49,121 nt of DNA. Origin: an uncultured Spirochaetaceae bacterium (lineage in GTDB: Bacteria; Spirochaetota; Spirochaetia; Sphaerochaetales; Sphaerochaetaceae). The notes beneath the pieces were generated by a model. The model was not told the DNA's origin. It ran no database searches and saw only the letters and a program-made list of their open reading frames with translations. Where the stretch lies: positions 1 to 49,121 of the forward strand of contig CALXYN010000011.1 of NCBI GenBank assembly GCA_944392975.1, in the 5' to 3' direction. Of the stretch, positions 7,730 through 15,787 are shown piece after piece (position 1 is the stretch's first letter; the number at the start of each line of letters is the position of its first letter). The position numbers and the translations under genes were made by a program.

Positions 7730-9550
7730 ATGCTGGAATATTCATTGCTGTATCCTCTGAATACAGAGACAAGAACTGCTTTAAAACTTGATGGAATGTG
7801 GCGTTTTGCGCTTGATTGGAAAAATGAAGGTGATGAGAAGAACTGGAAAAACCATATTCCAGGGCATGACACAATTCCTGTCCCTGCAAGTTTCCAGGAT
7901 TTCTATACAGATAAGAAGATTCGTGAATTTGCTGGCGATATGTGGTATGAGACTGATGTCCTTGTCCCTGACTATATGAAAGGTTCTTCAGTTTATCTAC
8001 GTTTCGGTGCTGCGACTCATAGGGCAACTGTCTATCTGAACGGAGAAGAGGTTGCTTATCATGAAGGAGGCTTCCTTCCTTTTCTTGCAGATATCACTGA
8101 TAAGGCAAAGTTCGGAGAATCAAACAGAGTTGTTGTCAAAATAAACAATGAGTTAAATGAAACAAATATACCTTGCGGTTTGACTGTTACGCTTTCTGAT
8201 GGAAGGAAGATGGTAAAACCATATTTCGATTTCTATAACTACTCAGGTTTGCAGCGTTCTGTGTATCTTCTCTCAACTCCGGAGAACAGCATTGAAGATA
8301 TTGATCTTTCTTACTCTGTGAATGGTAAAGATGCTTCCATCGATTATGAAGTAAGAGTAAAAGGCGATGATGATGTGAAACTCAGTCTTTATGATGAAGA
8401 AGGCCATTTTGTAACAGAGGCAAAAGGTCGGAAAGGAATAATTATCGTCCCTGATGCAAAACTCTGGCAGGTAAGAGCTTCATACCTTTATACATTGAAA
8501 ATTTCGCTTGTCAGAGGAAATCAGCTTATAGACAGCTACCAGATGCCAATAGGAATCAGGGAAGTCAGGATTAATGGCGAGAATATCCTGATTAATGGAT
8601 CTCCTGTCTACATGAAGGGTTTTGGCAAGCACGAAGATAGTGATATCGTGTGGCGTGGATTCAATATCGGGGTGATGAAGCGCGACTTTGAATTGATGAA
8701 GTGGATTGGCGCAAACTCTTTCAGGACCTCTCATTATCCTTATGATGAAGAGATTTATCGTATGGCCGATAGGGAAGGTTTTTTGATTATCGATGAAGTT
8801 CCAGCTGTCGGGCTTTTTGAAAGCCTTGCTAATTTCTTTGACGCGGGAACTGGGAAAGGAGCTAAATCATTCTTCTCCAAACCTACGATTCCTCAGCTTT
8901 TAAAGGCTCATATGAGAGCATTGGAGGAAATGATAGTCAGGGATAAGAATCATCCAAGTGTCATTGCCTGGAGCATTCTCAATGAGCCTGAATCGACGGA
9001 TGCCAACAGCCTTCCTTATTTTACGGCACTTTTTGAGAAAGCCCATGAACTCGATAAACAGAAGAGGCCAAGAACTTTTGCCATGGAAGTCAATTCCAGT
9101 CCTACGAAGTGCCATTGCTACAAGCTTTGTGATTTCATAGCACTCAACAGGTATTATGGCTGGTATATTCTTGGAGGAAACGAAATAGATGAAGCAGAGA
9201 ATAAATTCAGAGCTGAGATGGATGAATGGAAAGCTCTTCATCTTGGTAAGCCTTTTATTTTCTCTGAATATGGTGCCGATACCCTTCCTTCTGAACATAA
9301 GTTGCCATCTGTAATGTGGTCACAGGAGTATCAGGTAGAAATGCTGGAAATGCTTCACCGTGTATTCGATTCATATGATTTTGTGAAAGGAGAGCAGGTT
9401 TGGGCTTTTGCAGATTTCCAGACAACTGATGGCCTGATGCGTGTCAACGGAAACAAGAAAGGCATCTTCACAAGGCAGAGACAGCCAAAGGATGCAGCAT
9501 TCCTTCTGAGAAAGAGATGGACAAATCTGCCATTGAATTACAAGTGCTGA
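7730..9550 (+). CDS. uidA: beta-glucuronidase (GH2)
   Basis: Hydrolyses beta-D-glucuronides of host metabolites and drugs, releasing glucuronic acid. The 606 residues match Escherichia coli UidA (603). In order: sugar-binding domain, immunoglobulin-like domain, (beta/alpha)8 catalytic domain. The acid/base is Glu419 in LNEPES, the nucleophile Glu513 in SEYGAD. The NRYYGWY stretch, GEQVWAFADF and GNKKGIFTRQRQPK, which carries the Asn-x-Lys pair that recognises the glucuronate carboxylate, are all present, so this is a glucuronidase and not a galactosidase. A loop of roughly the E. coli Loop 1 length lies near residues 355-385. No signal peptide, so cytoplasmic. The ATG at 7730 is preferred over 7727 because AAGGAG (7718-7723) is 6 nt away. 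No glucuronide transporter is next to it. Confidence 0.95.
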   Translation: MLEYSLLYPLNTETRTALKLDGMWRFALDWKNEGDEKNWKNHIPGHDTIPVPASFQDFYTDKKIREFAGDMWYETDVLVPDYMKGSSVYLRFGAATHRATVYLNGEEVAYHEGGFLPFLADITDKAKFGESNRVVVKINNELNETNIPCGLTVTLSDGRKMVKPYFDFYNYSGLQRSVYLLSTPENSIEDIDLSYSVNGKDASIDYEVRVKGDDDVKLSLYDEEGHFVTEAKGRKGIIIVPDAKLWQVRASYLYTLKISLVRGNQLIDSYQMPIGIREVRINGENILINGSPVYMKGFGKHEDSDIVWRGFNIGVMKRDFELMKWIGANSFRTSHYPYDEEIYRMADREGFLIIDEVPAVGLFESLANFFDAGTGKGAKSFFSKPTIPQLLKAHMRALEEMIVRDKNHPSVIAWSILNEPESTDANSLPYFTALFEKAHELDKQKRPRTFAMEVNSSPTKCHCYKLCDFIALNRYYGWYILGGNEIDEAENKFRAEMDEWKALHLGKPFIFSEYGADTLPSEHKLPSVMWSQEYQVEMLEMLHRVFDSYDFVKGEQVWAFADFQTTDGLMRVNGNKKGIFTRQRQPKDAAFLLRKRWTNLPLNYKC

Positions 9551-9557
9551 GGTGTAT

Positions 9558-10082
9558 ATGAAAAAGCTGGTTATCATATTTATGCTGGTTCTGTTCTCTT
9601 TGACTGCTGTTTCTGCTGTCAATGAAGAGGTGGGGGAAGATATAAACCTGTATAAAGGTACACTGGGTATCGGACTCGCTACTGATTTTTCAAGCGATAT
9701 CGCAGTCTCTGTTACAGGAGATCTTGGAAAACTGGAGCTTCTTGGCAGTGCTGGTATCGGATTCGGGCAGTCCTCATTTCATTTTGCGCTTGATGCCGGT
9801 GTGACATATGAAATCATTGATGTGGATTTTGGCCTCGGAGGACATATGCCTATTTCCATTGGTCTTATTATTCCGATGAATTTCAATGTTATATCCAAGA
9901 ATTTCAACTTTGATATCTCATTGTGTCCTGTTTTTGAAATCGAGTACCAGATTCCATCGACACCTCTTTCTTTCAATATCTACGCAGGTCCTTATATAGA
10001 GGTTTCTGGACTAGGACAGCAGGGGAGGACAGCTGTCAGCGGCGGTCTTTATGGAAGAGCAGTAATTAATTACTGGCTTTAG
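9558..10082 (+). CDS. small exported protein, possible outer-membrane beta-barrel
   Basis: The protein has 174 residues with a clear signal peptide (MKKLVIIF... cleaved after AVSA near residue 20). The mature part is made of short alternating hydrophobic/polar beta-strand-like segments rich in Gly, and it ends in Tyr-Trp-Leu, an aromatic C-terminal end as often seen in outer-membrane barrels. I recognise no named family. The ATG at 9558 is chosen over an in-frame GTG at 9552 because AGGTG just upstream can act as ribosome site. It begins 8 nt after the beta-glucuronidase stop, so the two are co-transcribed; it could be an envelope partner for glucuronide uptake, which is inference. Confidence 0.6.
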   Translation: MKKLVIIFMLVLFSLTAVSAVNEEVGEDINLYKGTLGIGLATDFSSDIAVSVTGDLGKLELLGSAGIGFGQSSFHFALDAGVTYEIIDVDFGLGGHMPISIGLIIPMNFNVISKNFNFDISLCPVFEIEYQIPSTPLSFNIYAGPYIEVSGLGQQGRTAVSGGLYGRAVINYWL

Positions 10083-10092
10083 GTGAGTTAAA

Positions 10093-10126
10093 GGGTTTCC
10101 GCTTTTCAGAAGTGGAAATCCTTTTT
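10093..10126 (+). terminator. rho-independent terminator of the uidA operon
   Basis: GGGTTTCCGCTT pairs with AAGTGGAAATCC (G-T wobbles included) around a 5-nt loop and is followed by five T. Confidence 0.85.
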
Positions 10127-10335
10127 CTGTTGCCTTTGAGGCAGATTTTATGGATCGAATTTATGTTTTAGTCCATTTTGTCCACTGTATTTCCATATAT
10201 TCTGAAAAAATAAAAATATTCTAATAATTTATCAAAAAGGGCTATGCAGGGTGGTTAGTATACTCTACTATTGAGGCGTAAATATGGGGCTGTAGTATCA
10301 GTCTGTAGTGGACGCATTGTTTTTAAGGGAGAGCA
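10127..10335. other. AT-rich promoter region of the amino-acid ABC pair
   Basis: About 210 nt without a gene. It contains a possible -10 TATACT (10259-10264) without a clear -35, two CTGTAGT direct repeats (about 10290 and 10304) and the ribosome site AAGGGAGAG before the ATG at 10336. No known riboswitch was recognised. Confidence 0.4.
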
Positions 10336-11448
10336 ATGATAGAGATTAAGCACCTAAGAAAAGTTTTTGACGATGACACAATCCCGCTGAAAGATATTGA
10401 TATCACAATCAATGATGGCGATGTGATATCCGTCATCGGCCCTTCCGGTACAGGTAAATCGACACTTTTAAGATGTATCAACATGCTTACCGAACCCACA
10501 TCCGGAAGTATTATCGTGGACGGCCAGGATATAACGGAAAAAGGCTGTAACCTCAACGAGATAAGAAAGAAGATGGGAATGGTGTTCCAGTCATTCAATC
10601 TCTTTGGACATCTCACGATAATCGAGAACATCATGAATCCTCAGATTACGCTTCTCGGAAGAAGCCGGCAGGAAGCTTATGACAAGGCAATGTATCTGCT
10701 TCAGCAGGTTGGTCTTGCTTCTAAGGTTTTTGCATATCCAGAGGAGCTTTCAGGAGGGCAGCAACAGAGAATCGCTATTGCCCGTACCCTGGCAATGGAT
10801 CCTGATATAATCCTTTTCGATGAACCCACGTCTGCTCTCGACCCATCGATGATTGGAGAAGTACAGTCGGTTATCAAGATGCTGGCAAAGAGCGGCAGAA
10901 CCATGATGATTGTCACCCATGAGATGGATTTTGCAAGGAAGATTTCCAATCGCATCATCTTCATGTATGACGGGTACATCTACGAAGAAGGAACGCCGAA
11001 GCAGATTTTTGAACATCCTCAGAAAGAGATTACCAAACGCTTTATCCAGCGTCTTTCCTCTCTTACTTACAAGATCAGTTCTACTGATTTTGATGTAGAA
11101 GCAATGAATGAGGAGCTTAATGCTTATGGCGAGAAGCTTCTTATTGAGGCAGAACGTCTTAGTAAGCTCATGCTTGCATTTGAAGAAATCTGTATCAATA
11201 ACATTGCCGCTTCAGAAGAGGATATAGATATTCTCGTAAAGGTCGAATATTCAGAAAAACTTGATATCCTTTCGATGCTTATCTGCTATAAAGGAGAAAA
11301 GTTTGACGTGAATTCCTCTGCAAGCAATCTTTTCAGGGATCTTCTTGCCGAGCCTACAACAGAAGTCAAGCAGGATGATATCCACGATGACCCGATGGGA
11401 TACGAACATCTCATCACACTGCGCTTCAGATGGGCTGAGGAGGAATGA
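10336..11448 (+). CDS. amino-acid ABC ATPase fused to an RsbW/GHKL-like domain
   Basis: Residues 1-245 are a polar amino-acid ABC ATPase of the GlnQ class: Walker A GPSGTGKST, Q-loop FQSFNLFGH, signature LSGGQQQR, Walker [13 protein letters not shown]. Ordinary GlnQ proteins stop at about 245 residues; this one has 370. The extra 125 residues do not look like a NIL or TOBE domain. They contain LMLAFEEICINNIAAS, which matches the N-box of RsbW-type GHKL ATPases, then CYKGEKFDVN at the place of the DNGxxFD box, and DDPMGYEHLI at the place of the later glycine box. The GHKL motifs are degenerate, so ATP binding there is doubtful. The stop overlaps the next start (ATGA-type, 4 nt), giving tight coupling to the permuted permease. 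Role of the tail unknown; control of transport or signalling is a guess. Confidence 0.85.
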   Translation: MIEIKHLRKVFDDDTIPLKDIDITINDGDVISVIGPSGTGKSTLLRCINMLTEPTSGSIIVDGQDITEKGCNLNEIRKKMGMVFQSFNLFGHLTIIENIMNPQITLLGRSRQEAYDKAMYLLQQVGLASKVFAYPEELSGGQQQRIAIARTLAMDPDIILFDEPTSALDPSMIGEVQSVIKMLAKSGRTMMIVTHEMDFARKISNRIIFMYDGYIYEEGTPKQIFEHPQKEITKRFIQRLSSLTYKISSTDFDVEAMNEELNAYGEKLLIEAERLSKLMLAFEEICINNIAASEEDIDILVKVEYSEKLDILSMLICYKGEKFDVNSSASNLFRDLLAEPTTEVKQDDIHDDPMGYEHLITLRFRWAEEE

Positions 11449-12950
11449 TGAGACGTATTGCTGTTTTGTTGACTATTCTGGCAGTCCTTTCTGCTTCTGT
11501 CTTCGGCGTGGAGTACAAGACAATAGAGGAGCTTGATGGCAAGAACATCGGTGTTCAGACTGCTGTTCTCTATGAAGAACTCATCATGGACAGGGTTCCT
11601 AATGCTACATTCCAGTACTACACGATGCCGAATGATATGATTCTTGCATTGCAGTCTGGTAAAGTTGACGCTTATCTTATAGAGGAAGTCAGCTTCGGCG
11701 TGCAGAAGAAGAACCACCCAGAGCTTACGGTTATCGAAGAACCTGCCGGATATATCAATGCAACCTGTATTATAGGTAATAACGAGAAACAGGACAGACT
11801 GCTGTCAGAACTCAATGAGTTCATTGCCGAAAGCTGGGATAATGGTCTTCTTGATGAGCTCTATGATTACTGGATTGCAGATTTTGATCCTGTTAATGAC
11901 ACCTGTGATATCACAGGATTTACAGGGGAGAATGGTACAATCTCAGTTGCCGTAGAAGGAGGATATGAGCCATTCTCATTTATCAGTAATGGCAATATCT
12001 CCGGTTTTGATGTTGATTTCATTTGCCGATTCGCACGTGCTTATGGATATACTCCTGAATTCTTTGAGGTGCCTTTTGAAGCTATCGCTCCAGGTGTAGA
12101 AACTGGTAAGTATGACATCGGTATGAATATTGTCGTCAGCGCTGAACGTAATGAGACTGGTACACTTTCCGATGTCTATTACACTACACCAATCCGTCTT
12201 GTAATCATGGGCGAGAGCGAGAATGAACCGACATTCTTTGCCAAGCTTGCAGACAGCTTTTATAAGACATTCATCAGGGAATCAAGATGGGAACTCTTTG
12301 TACAGGGCGCAGGGCTGACAATCCTCATCACTCTTTCGTCCATTATTGCCGGTACAATACTTGGATTCCTTGTCTATATTCTCTGCAGGAAAGGTGGCAA
12401 GATAGCCAATTCCATAACCAATTTCTTTCTGTGGCTTATCCATGGAATGCCTACAGTTCTGTTGTTGATGATTCTATACTACATTGTTTTCGGATCATCT
12501 CGTCTGAGTGGAACATGGGTATCCGTAGTAGGTTTCTCATTGATGTTTGCCTGTTCCATGATTGATATGCTTCGTGTTGGATGCAATGCAATTGGAAAAG
12601 GACAGACAGAGGCCTCCAGAGCACTTGGTTATTCTGAAGGACAGAGCTTCTTCCGCATTATCCTGCCACAGGCTGCACAGCACTTCCTTCCGATTTATCG
12701 TAATGAAGTGGTCACATTGATCAAAGAGACATCCGTCGTCGGATACATTGCAGTTCTCGATCTGACAAAGATAAGTGACCTTGTAAGAAGCCGCACTTAT
12801 GAAGCTTTCTTCCCTCTCATTGTCACAGCTATCATGTACTTCGTGATTTCTGCGGTACTGACTAAGCTTGTATCCCTTGTGGAGCATGCTATTGATCCAA
12901 AGAGGCGTAAAAAAGACAAAATCCTCCGTGGCATAAAGGAGGAGGAATAA
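11445..12950 (+). CDS. amino-acid ABC permease fused to a circularly permuted binding protein
   Basis: The protein has 501 residues: a signal peptide (about 1-21), two half binding-protein segments, then a HisM/GlnP-type permease (about 285-490). Residues 26-148 (TIEELDGKNIGVQTAV to LDELYDYWI) correspond to the second lobe and C-terminal helices of a type II solute-binding protein. Residues 163-258 (ISVAVEGGYEPFSF, GFDVDFICRF, GKYDIGMNIVVSAERNE) correspond to the first lobe. The order is therefore swapped relative to a normal binding protein such as the one at 28516-29271. The permease has the EAA-type loop ASRALGYSEGQSFFRIILPQA. With the upstream ATPase it forms a two-gene importer. Start is the ATG at 11445 or 11448 behind GAGGAGG. 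Substrate unknown; polar amino acid likely. Confidence 0.88.
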   Translation: MMRRIAVLLTILAVLSASVFGVEYKTIEELDGKNIGVQTAVLYEELIMDRVPNATFQYYTMPNDMILALQSGKVDAYLIEEVSFGVQKKNHPELTVIEEPAGYINATCIIGNNEKQDRLLSELNEFIAESWDNGLLDELYDYWIADFDPVNDTCDITGFTGENGTISVAVEGGYEPFSFISNGNISGFDVDFICRFARAYGYTPEFFEVPFEAIAPGVETGKYDIGMNIVVSAERNETGTLSDVYYTTPIRLVIMGESENEPTFFAKLADSFYKTFIRESRWELFVQGAGLTILITLSSIIAGTILGFLVYILCRKGGKIANSITNFFLWLIHGMPTVLLLMILYYIVFGSSRLSGTWVSVVGFSLMFACSMIDMLRVGCNAIGKGQTEASRALGYSEGQSFFRIILPQAAQHFLPIYRNEVVTLIKETSVVGYIAVLDLTKISDLVRSRTYEAFFPLIVTAIMYFVISAVLTKLVSLVEHAIDPKRRKKDKILRGIKEEE

Positions 12951-12952
12951 AC

Positions 12953-12980
12953 GAAGGGCCTTCGGGCCCTTCTTCCTTGT
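12953..12980 (+). terminator. strong terminator after the ABC pair
   Basis: GAAGGGCC, loop TTCG, GGCCCTTC, followed by a T-rich run. Perfect 8-bp stem with a stable UUCG-type tetraloop. Confidence 0.85.
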
Positions 12981-13051
12981 CTGCTATTCCGAAAACTATG
13001 TAGTGGATTTTTCCTGGACCAGTCCATCTTTTGCCACACAGAAGGAGAAAA

Positions 13052-14395
13052 ATGAACGATTCGGGATTCATGAAAACGAAGCCTGTCATTCCGCTTGTGT
13101 TTTCAATGTCTGTGCCAATGGTTGTCTCGATGCTTGTGAATTCCCTTTACAACATCGTAGACAGCTTTTATGTTGCGGCTATCAATGAAGAAGCGATGAC
13201 TGCGCTTTCCTTAGTCTTCCCAATACAGAATCTGATACAGTCCACAGCTGTCGGCTTCGGTGTTGGAATCAATGCAACCATCGCATATTTCTTAGGTGCT
13301 GGAGATAACGATAAAGCCAATAAAGCTGCTTCAACTGGTCTTGTACTGGCTTTTATCCACAGTATTCTTCTCACATTCTTTTCCATAGATGTAATGCCGC
13401 ATTTTCTTTCGATGTTCACTGATTCCGATGTCATCATATCCTATGGCATACGATACTCTGTGATTGCTTTTGCATTTTCTCCAATTAATGTGATTTGCAT
13501 AACATTCGAGAAAATATTCCAGGCTGTGGGAAGAATGAAGGTTTCAATGTTGGCGCTCATGTCCGGCTGCATCACGAACATCATTCTTGATCCAATCATG
13601 ATTTTCGGACTTGGACCTTTTCCCGAAATGGGCATCGACGGAGCGGCTTTGGCAACAGGAATTGGGCAGCTTGTCGCTCTTGTAATCTATTTGCTTGTTG
13701 CACTGAAGCGTCCTCTTTGTGTGAAGATAAAGAGATCTTTTGTTGCTTGGAATGGCTGGCTTGTCAAAAAGCTTTATGCAATCGGGATACCTGCAACTCT
13801 TAACATGGCACTTCCGTCAATCCTTATTTCTGCGCTCAATGCCATTCTTGCAGTATATTCGAGCGTCTATGTTCTTATTCTTGGAATCTACTATAAGCTA
13901 CAGACATTTCTATACCTGCCTGCAAGTGGCTTTGTCCAGGGAATGAGACCGATTATCGGATACAACTATGGAGCTGGCGAAGAGGTTAGGGTAAAGCGCA
14001 TATTCTTCACAGTTCTCGTCATGTGTGTTCTCATAATGTTTCTCGGGACCTTGCTTTCCATAATTTTTCCATCTAAGCTGATTGGTCTTTTCACGGATAA
14101 TCAGGAAACGATAACGAAAGGATCTCTGGCATTGAGAATCATCAGCGGAGGATTCATTATTTCCTCCGTTTCTGTGGCTGCTTCAGGTGCGCTGGAAGGT
14201 CTTGGAAAGGGTTTCCCCTCTCTGGTTATATCTTTACTTCGGTATATTGTCATAATCATTCCACTTGCATATTTTCTGAGTCAAATTCCTTCGCTTGAGG
14301 CAGAAGGTGTGTGGCATGCATTCTGGTTATCAGAGGTCGTGACGGCAGTTTTCTCTTTTATGATTTTAAGGAGTATCTTTCGGAAACGAGTCTGA
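13052..14395 (+). CDS. MATE family multidrug exporter
   Basis: Inner-membrane antiporter that expels drugs or toxic metabolites using Na+ or H+. The 447 residues have 12 hydrophobic segments in two six-helix halves; the start PVIPLVFSMSVPMVVSMLVNSLYNIVDS and the centre GFVQGMRPIIGYNYGA are typical of spirochaete and Firmicute MATE proteins. The ATG at 13052 has GAAGGAG 5 nt upstream; an in-frame TTG at 13031 is not needed. It follows a strong terminator and so has its own promoter. First of four MATE genes in the window. Substrate unknown. Confidence 0.9.
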   Translation: MNDSGFMKTKPVIPLVFSMSVPMVVSMLVNSLYNIVDSFYVAAINEEAMTALSLVFPIQNLIQSTAVGFGVGINATIAYFLGAGDNDKANKAASTGLVLAFIHSILLTFFSIDVMPHFLSMFTDSDVIISYGIRYSVIAFAFSPINVICITFEKIFQAVGRMKVSMLALMSGCITNIILDPIMIFGLGPFPEMGIDGAALATGIGQLVALVIYLLVALKRPLCVKIKRSFVAWNGWLVKKLYAIGIPATLNMALPSILISALNAILAVYSSVYVLILGIYYKLQTFLYLPASGFVQGMRPIIGYNYGAGEEVRVKRIFFTVLVMCVLIMFLGTLLSIIFPSKLIGLFTDNQETITKGSLALRIISGGFIISSVSVAASGALEGLGKGFPSLVISLLRYIVIIIPLAYFLSQIPSLEAEGVWHAFWLSEVVTAVFSFMILRSIFRKRV

Positions 14396-15024
14396 GAATC
14401 GATCTTCCAGCAACCTTGCAAATTGCAGTGCTAGGGGAGAAGAAGACCGGCTGAAGAGGATACTGAACGAGCGTAGGGCCGCGCATTCAGCGTCAAAGTG
14501 CAGAACAGATAGGCTTGACAGGTTCATAGAGAACCACAATGAGAACCTTTCGAGGATAGCGGCAGCCGCGATTGCGGAATACGCCTCCTCAGAGGTAGCC
14601 TCTGTGATAGTAATGGAGCATCTCAATCCGGGAGGCAGGGCCAGAGGTTCAAAGAATGAGCGGCTGCACCTTTGGAGGAAGAGGGATGTCATCAAGCGAA
14701 CGGAAGCCCTTGCGCATAAGCGCGGCATGAGGTTCTCGACTGCATATGTGCCGGGAACATCACTATGTGTTTGATGGATCTGGAAGGGTTGCAAGGGATA
14801 AGGACAACCATTCGCTGTGCACATTCAAGACAGGGAAGAGGTATAATGCGGATCTCTCCGCGTCATACAACATAGGCCGGAGATACCTGATAAGGGAGCT
14901 CCTGAAAGCGTGTCCGGAGACGGAGGCGTCGGAGGCCAGGGCAAAAGTCCCCGGGCTTTCCGCACGGGCCACATGCACCCTGTCCACCTATATCAGTCTC
15001 GTTGCGGTGATGGCTACGGCCTAA
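14396..15024 (+). pseudogene. 5'-truncated, frameshifted TnpB remnant (IS200/IS605 type)
   Basis: From about 14400 one frame gives REEDRLKRILNERRAAH and later VASVIVMEHLNPGG, GFIENHN-type text and ALAHKRGMRFSTAYVPGTS. At about 14763 the frame shifts (equivalent to +1) and continues with YVFDGSGRVARDKDN, CTFKTGKRYNADLSASYNIG and RYLIRELL, ending TAA at 15022-15024. These are the middle and C-terminal parts of TnpB, with the second (Glu in VMEHL) and third (Asp in NADLSASYNIG) RuvC residues. The N-terminal part with the first catalytic Asp is missing and no left end is seen. The stretch is clearly richer in GC than its neighbours, a sign of transfer. It begins directly after the MATE stop codon. 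No TnpA is present. The protein cannot be active. Confidence 0.85.
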
Positions 15025-15156
15025 GCTGAGATGAGGCCGGGCGGTGGAAGGGCAGTCCCCGCTCCCTAAAGGAGCAAGTACGGCAAAGACCGTATAAAGG
15101 GAAGCACCACCTTCTAAGGTGGAGAGGTTCACTGAAAGACGGAATGAACCTTCAAG
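15025..15156 (+). ncRNA. candidate omega RNA (TnpB guide-RNA scaffold)
   Basis: TnpB guide RNAs lie at the 3' end of tnpB and run to the right end of the element. Directly after the remnant's stop there are three consecutive hairpins: GCTCC/GGAGC (15061-15075), TACGG/CCGTA (15079-15094) and CCACCT/AGGTGG (15107-15122). These are followed by a GGTTCA (15126-15131) / TGAACC (15145-15150) inverted repeat. The high GC stops near 15156, so the scaffold probably ends about there and the next bases would be the guide. The position and structure fit an omega RNA; the exact boundary is inferred. Confidence 0.6.
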
Positions 15157-15320
15157 CATGAGAGTAGAAATCTGCTTTCCACACCATTTCGCAATATCGT
15201 TATGTCCAGCCTTGTTGTGAGCAGAATAGAGGTAGTCCCTTCAGTTCATTGATGGTGATTTCAGCAAGGAGGCATATTCCTTTTAATAAACTGTCTTCAT
15301 TTTTCTCTGAGAATCTGTGA
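15157..15320. other. non-coding gap with possible gene debris
   Basis: No intact gene. On the minus strand two overlapping frames give short protein-like runs (AEITINELKGLPLF and DYLYSAHNKAGHNDIAKW at about 15175-15255), each soon broken by stops. This could be the decayed end of a gene interrupted by the element. I cannot assign a family. Confidence 0.3.
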
Positions 15321-15719
15321 TCAGGATTTCTTTGCAAAAATGAAAAAGCGTCCTGCCAGATAGTTACATATTCCCATCGCGATGTTTGAGATGAATTTCC
15401 ACAGAGTATGGTTCCAGTTCATTACATCAACTGCGATGAACATAATGATGATATCCAAAACTCCACTTGCTGCTCTTAATGCATAGAAGTAAAGAAGCTC
15501 TGCAGCAATGGAGTGGCGGTTAGTCTTTCCTCGTTCCCTGAATACGATGTACTTATTGGTGAAAAACGCAAATGTGACAGCCATGAACCATGCCAATGCT
15601 ACCGCAGGTGTATTAGGCAACCCCAGTTTTGCATAGAGAAGTTCATAACTGAGCATATTCACCAGCGTTGCCATTGCTCCGAATATGCAGTAAATAAAGA
15701 AATCCTTTGGCAATTTCAT
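15321..15719 (-). CDS. GtrA family membrane protein
   Basis: The 132 residues have four transmembrane segments, the standard GtrA size. The pattern FFIYCIFGAMATLVNMLSYELLY near the N-terminus, FAFFTNKYIVFRER in the middle and YLAGRFFIFAKK at the end is the GtrA signature. GtrA-like proteins help move lipid-linked sugars across the membrane for polysaccharide or wall glycosylation; here no glycosyltransferase is adjacent, so the pathway is unknown. Divergent from butyrate kinase with 68 nt between. A TGCTAACAT extended -10 lies close to its start. Confidence 0.88.
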   Translation of the reverse strand: MKLPKDFFIYCIFGAMATLVNMLSYELLYAKLGLPNTPAVALAWFMAVTFAFFTNKYIVFRERGKTNRHSIAAELLYFYALRAASGVLDIIIMFIAVDVMNWNHTLWKFISNIAMGICNYLAGRFFIFAKKS

Positions 15720-15770
15720 AGCTTACTCAATGTTAGCACAAAAACACATTATGCATTTTCAGAGAGATGT

Positions 15771-15781
15771 TGCTATAGAAT
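15771..15781 (+). promoter_or_regulatory. -10 region of butyrate kinase, leaderless arrangement
   Basis: TGCTATAGAAT; the TAGAAT ends 6 nt before the ATG at 15788 and there is no Shine-Dalgarno site. Confidence 0.5.
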
Positions 15782-15787
15782 AGTAAC

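Noticed and set aside
8900-9298. Minus-strand 132-codon frame in uidA
   Set aside because: Shadow of the catalytic domain of beta-glucuronidase.
13031-13051. TTG start for the MATE gene
   Set aside because: The extra seven codons contain the ribosome site of the ATG at 13052.
14366-14824. Minus-strand 152-codon frame
   Set aside because: GC-rich shadow of the TnpB remnant; no motif.
14863-15159. Minus-strand open frame across the TnpB 3' end
   Set aside because: Antisense to the well-matched TnpB C-terminus and the hairpin segment.
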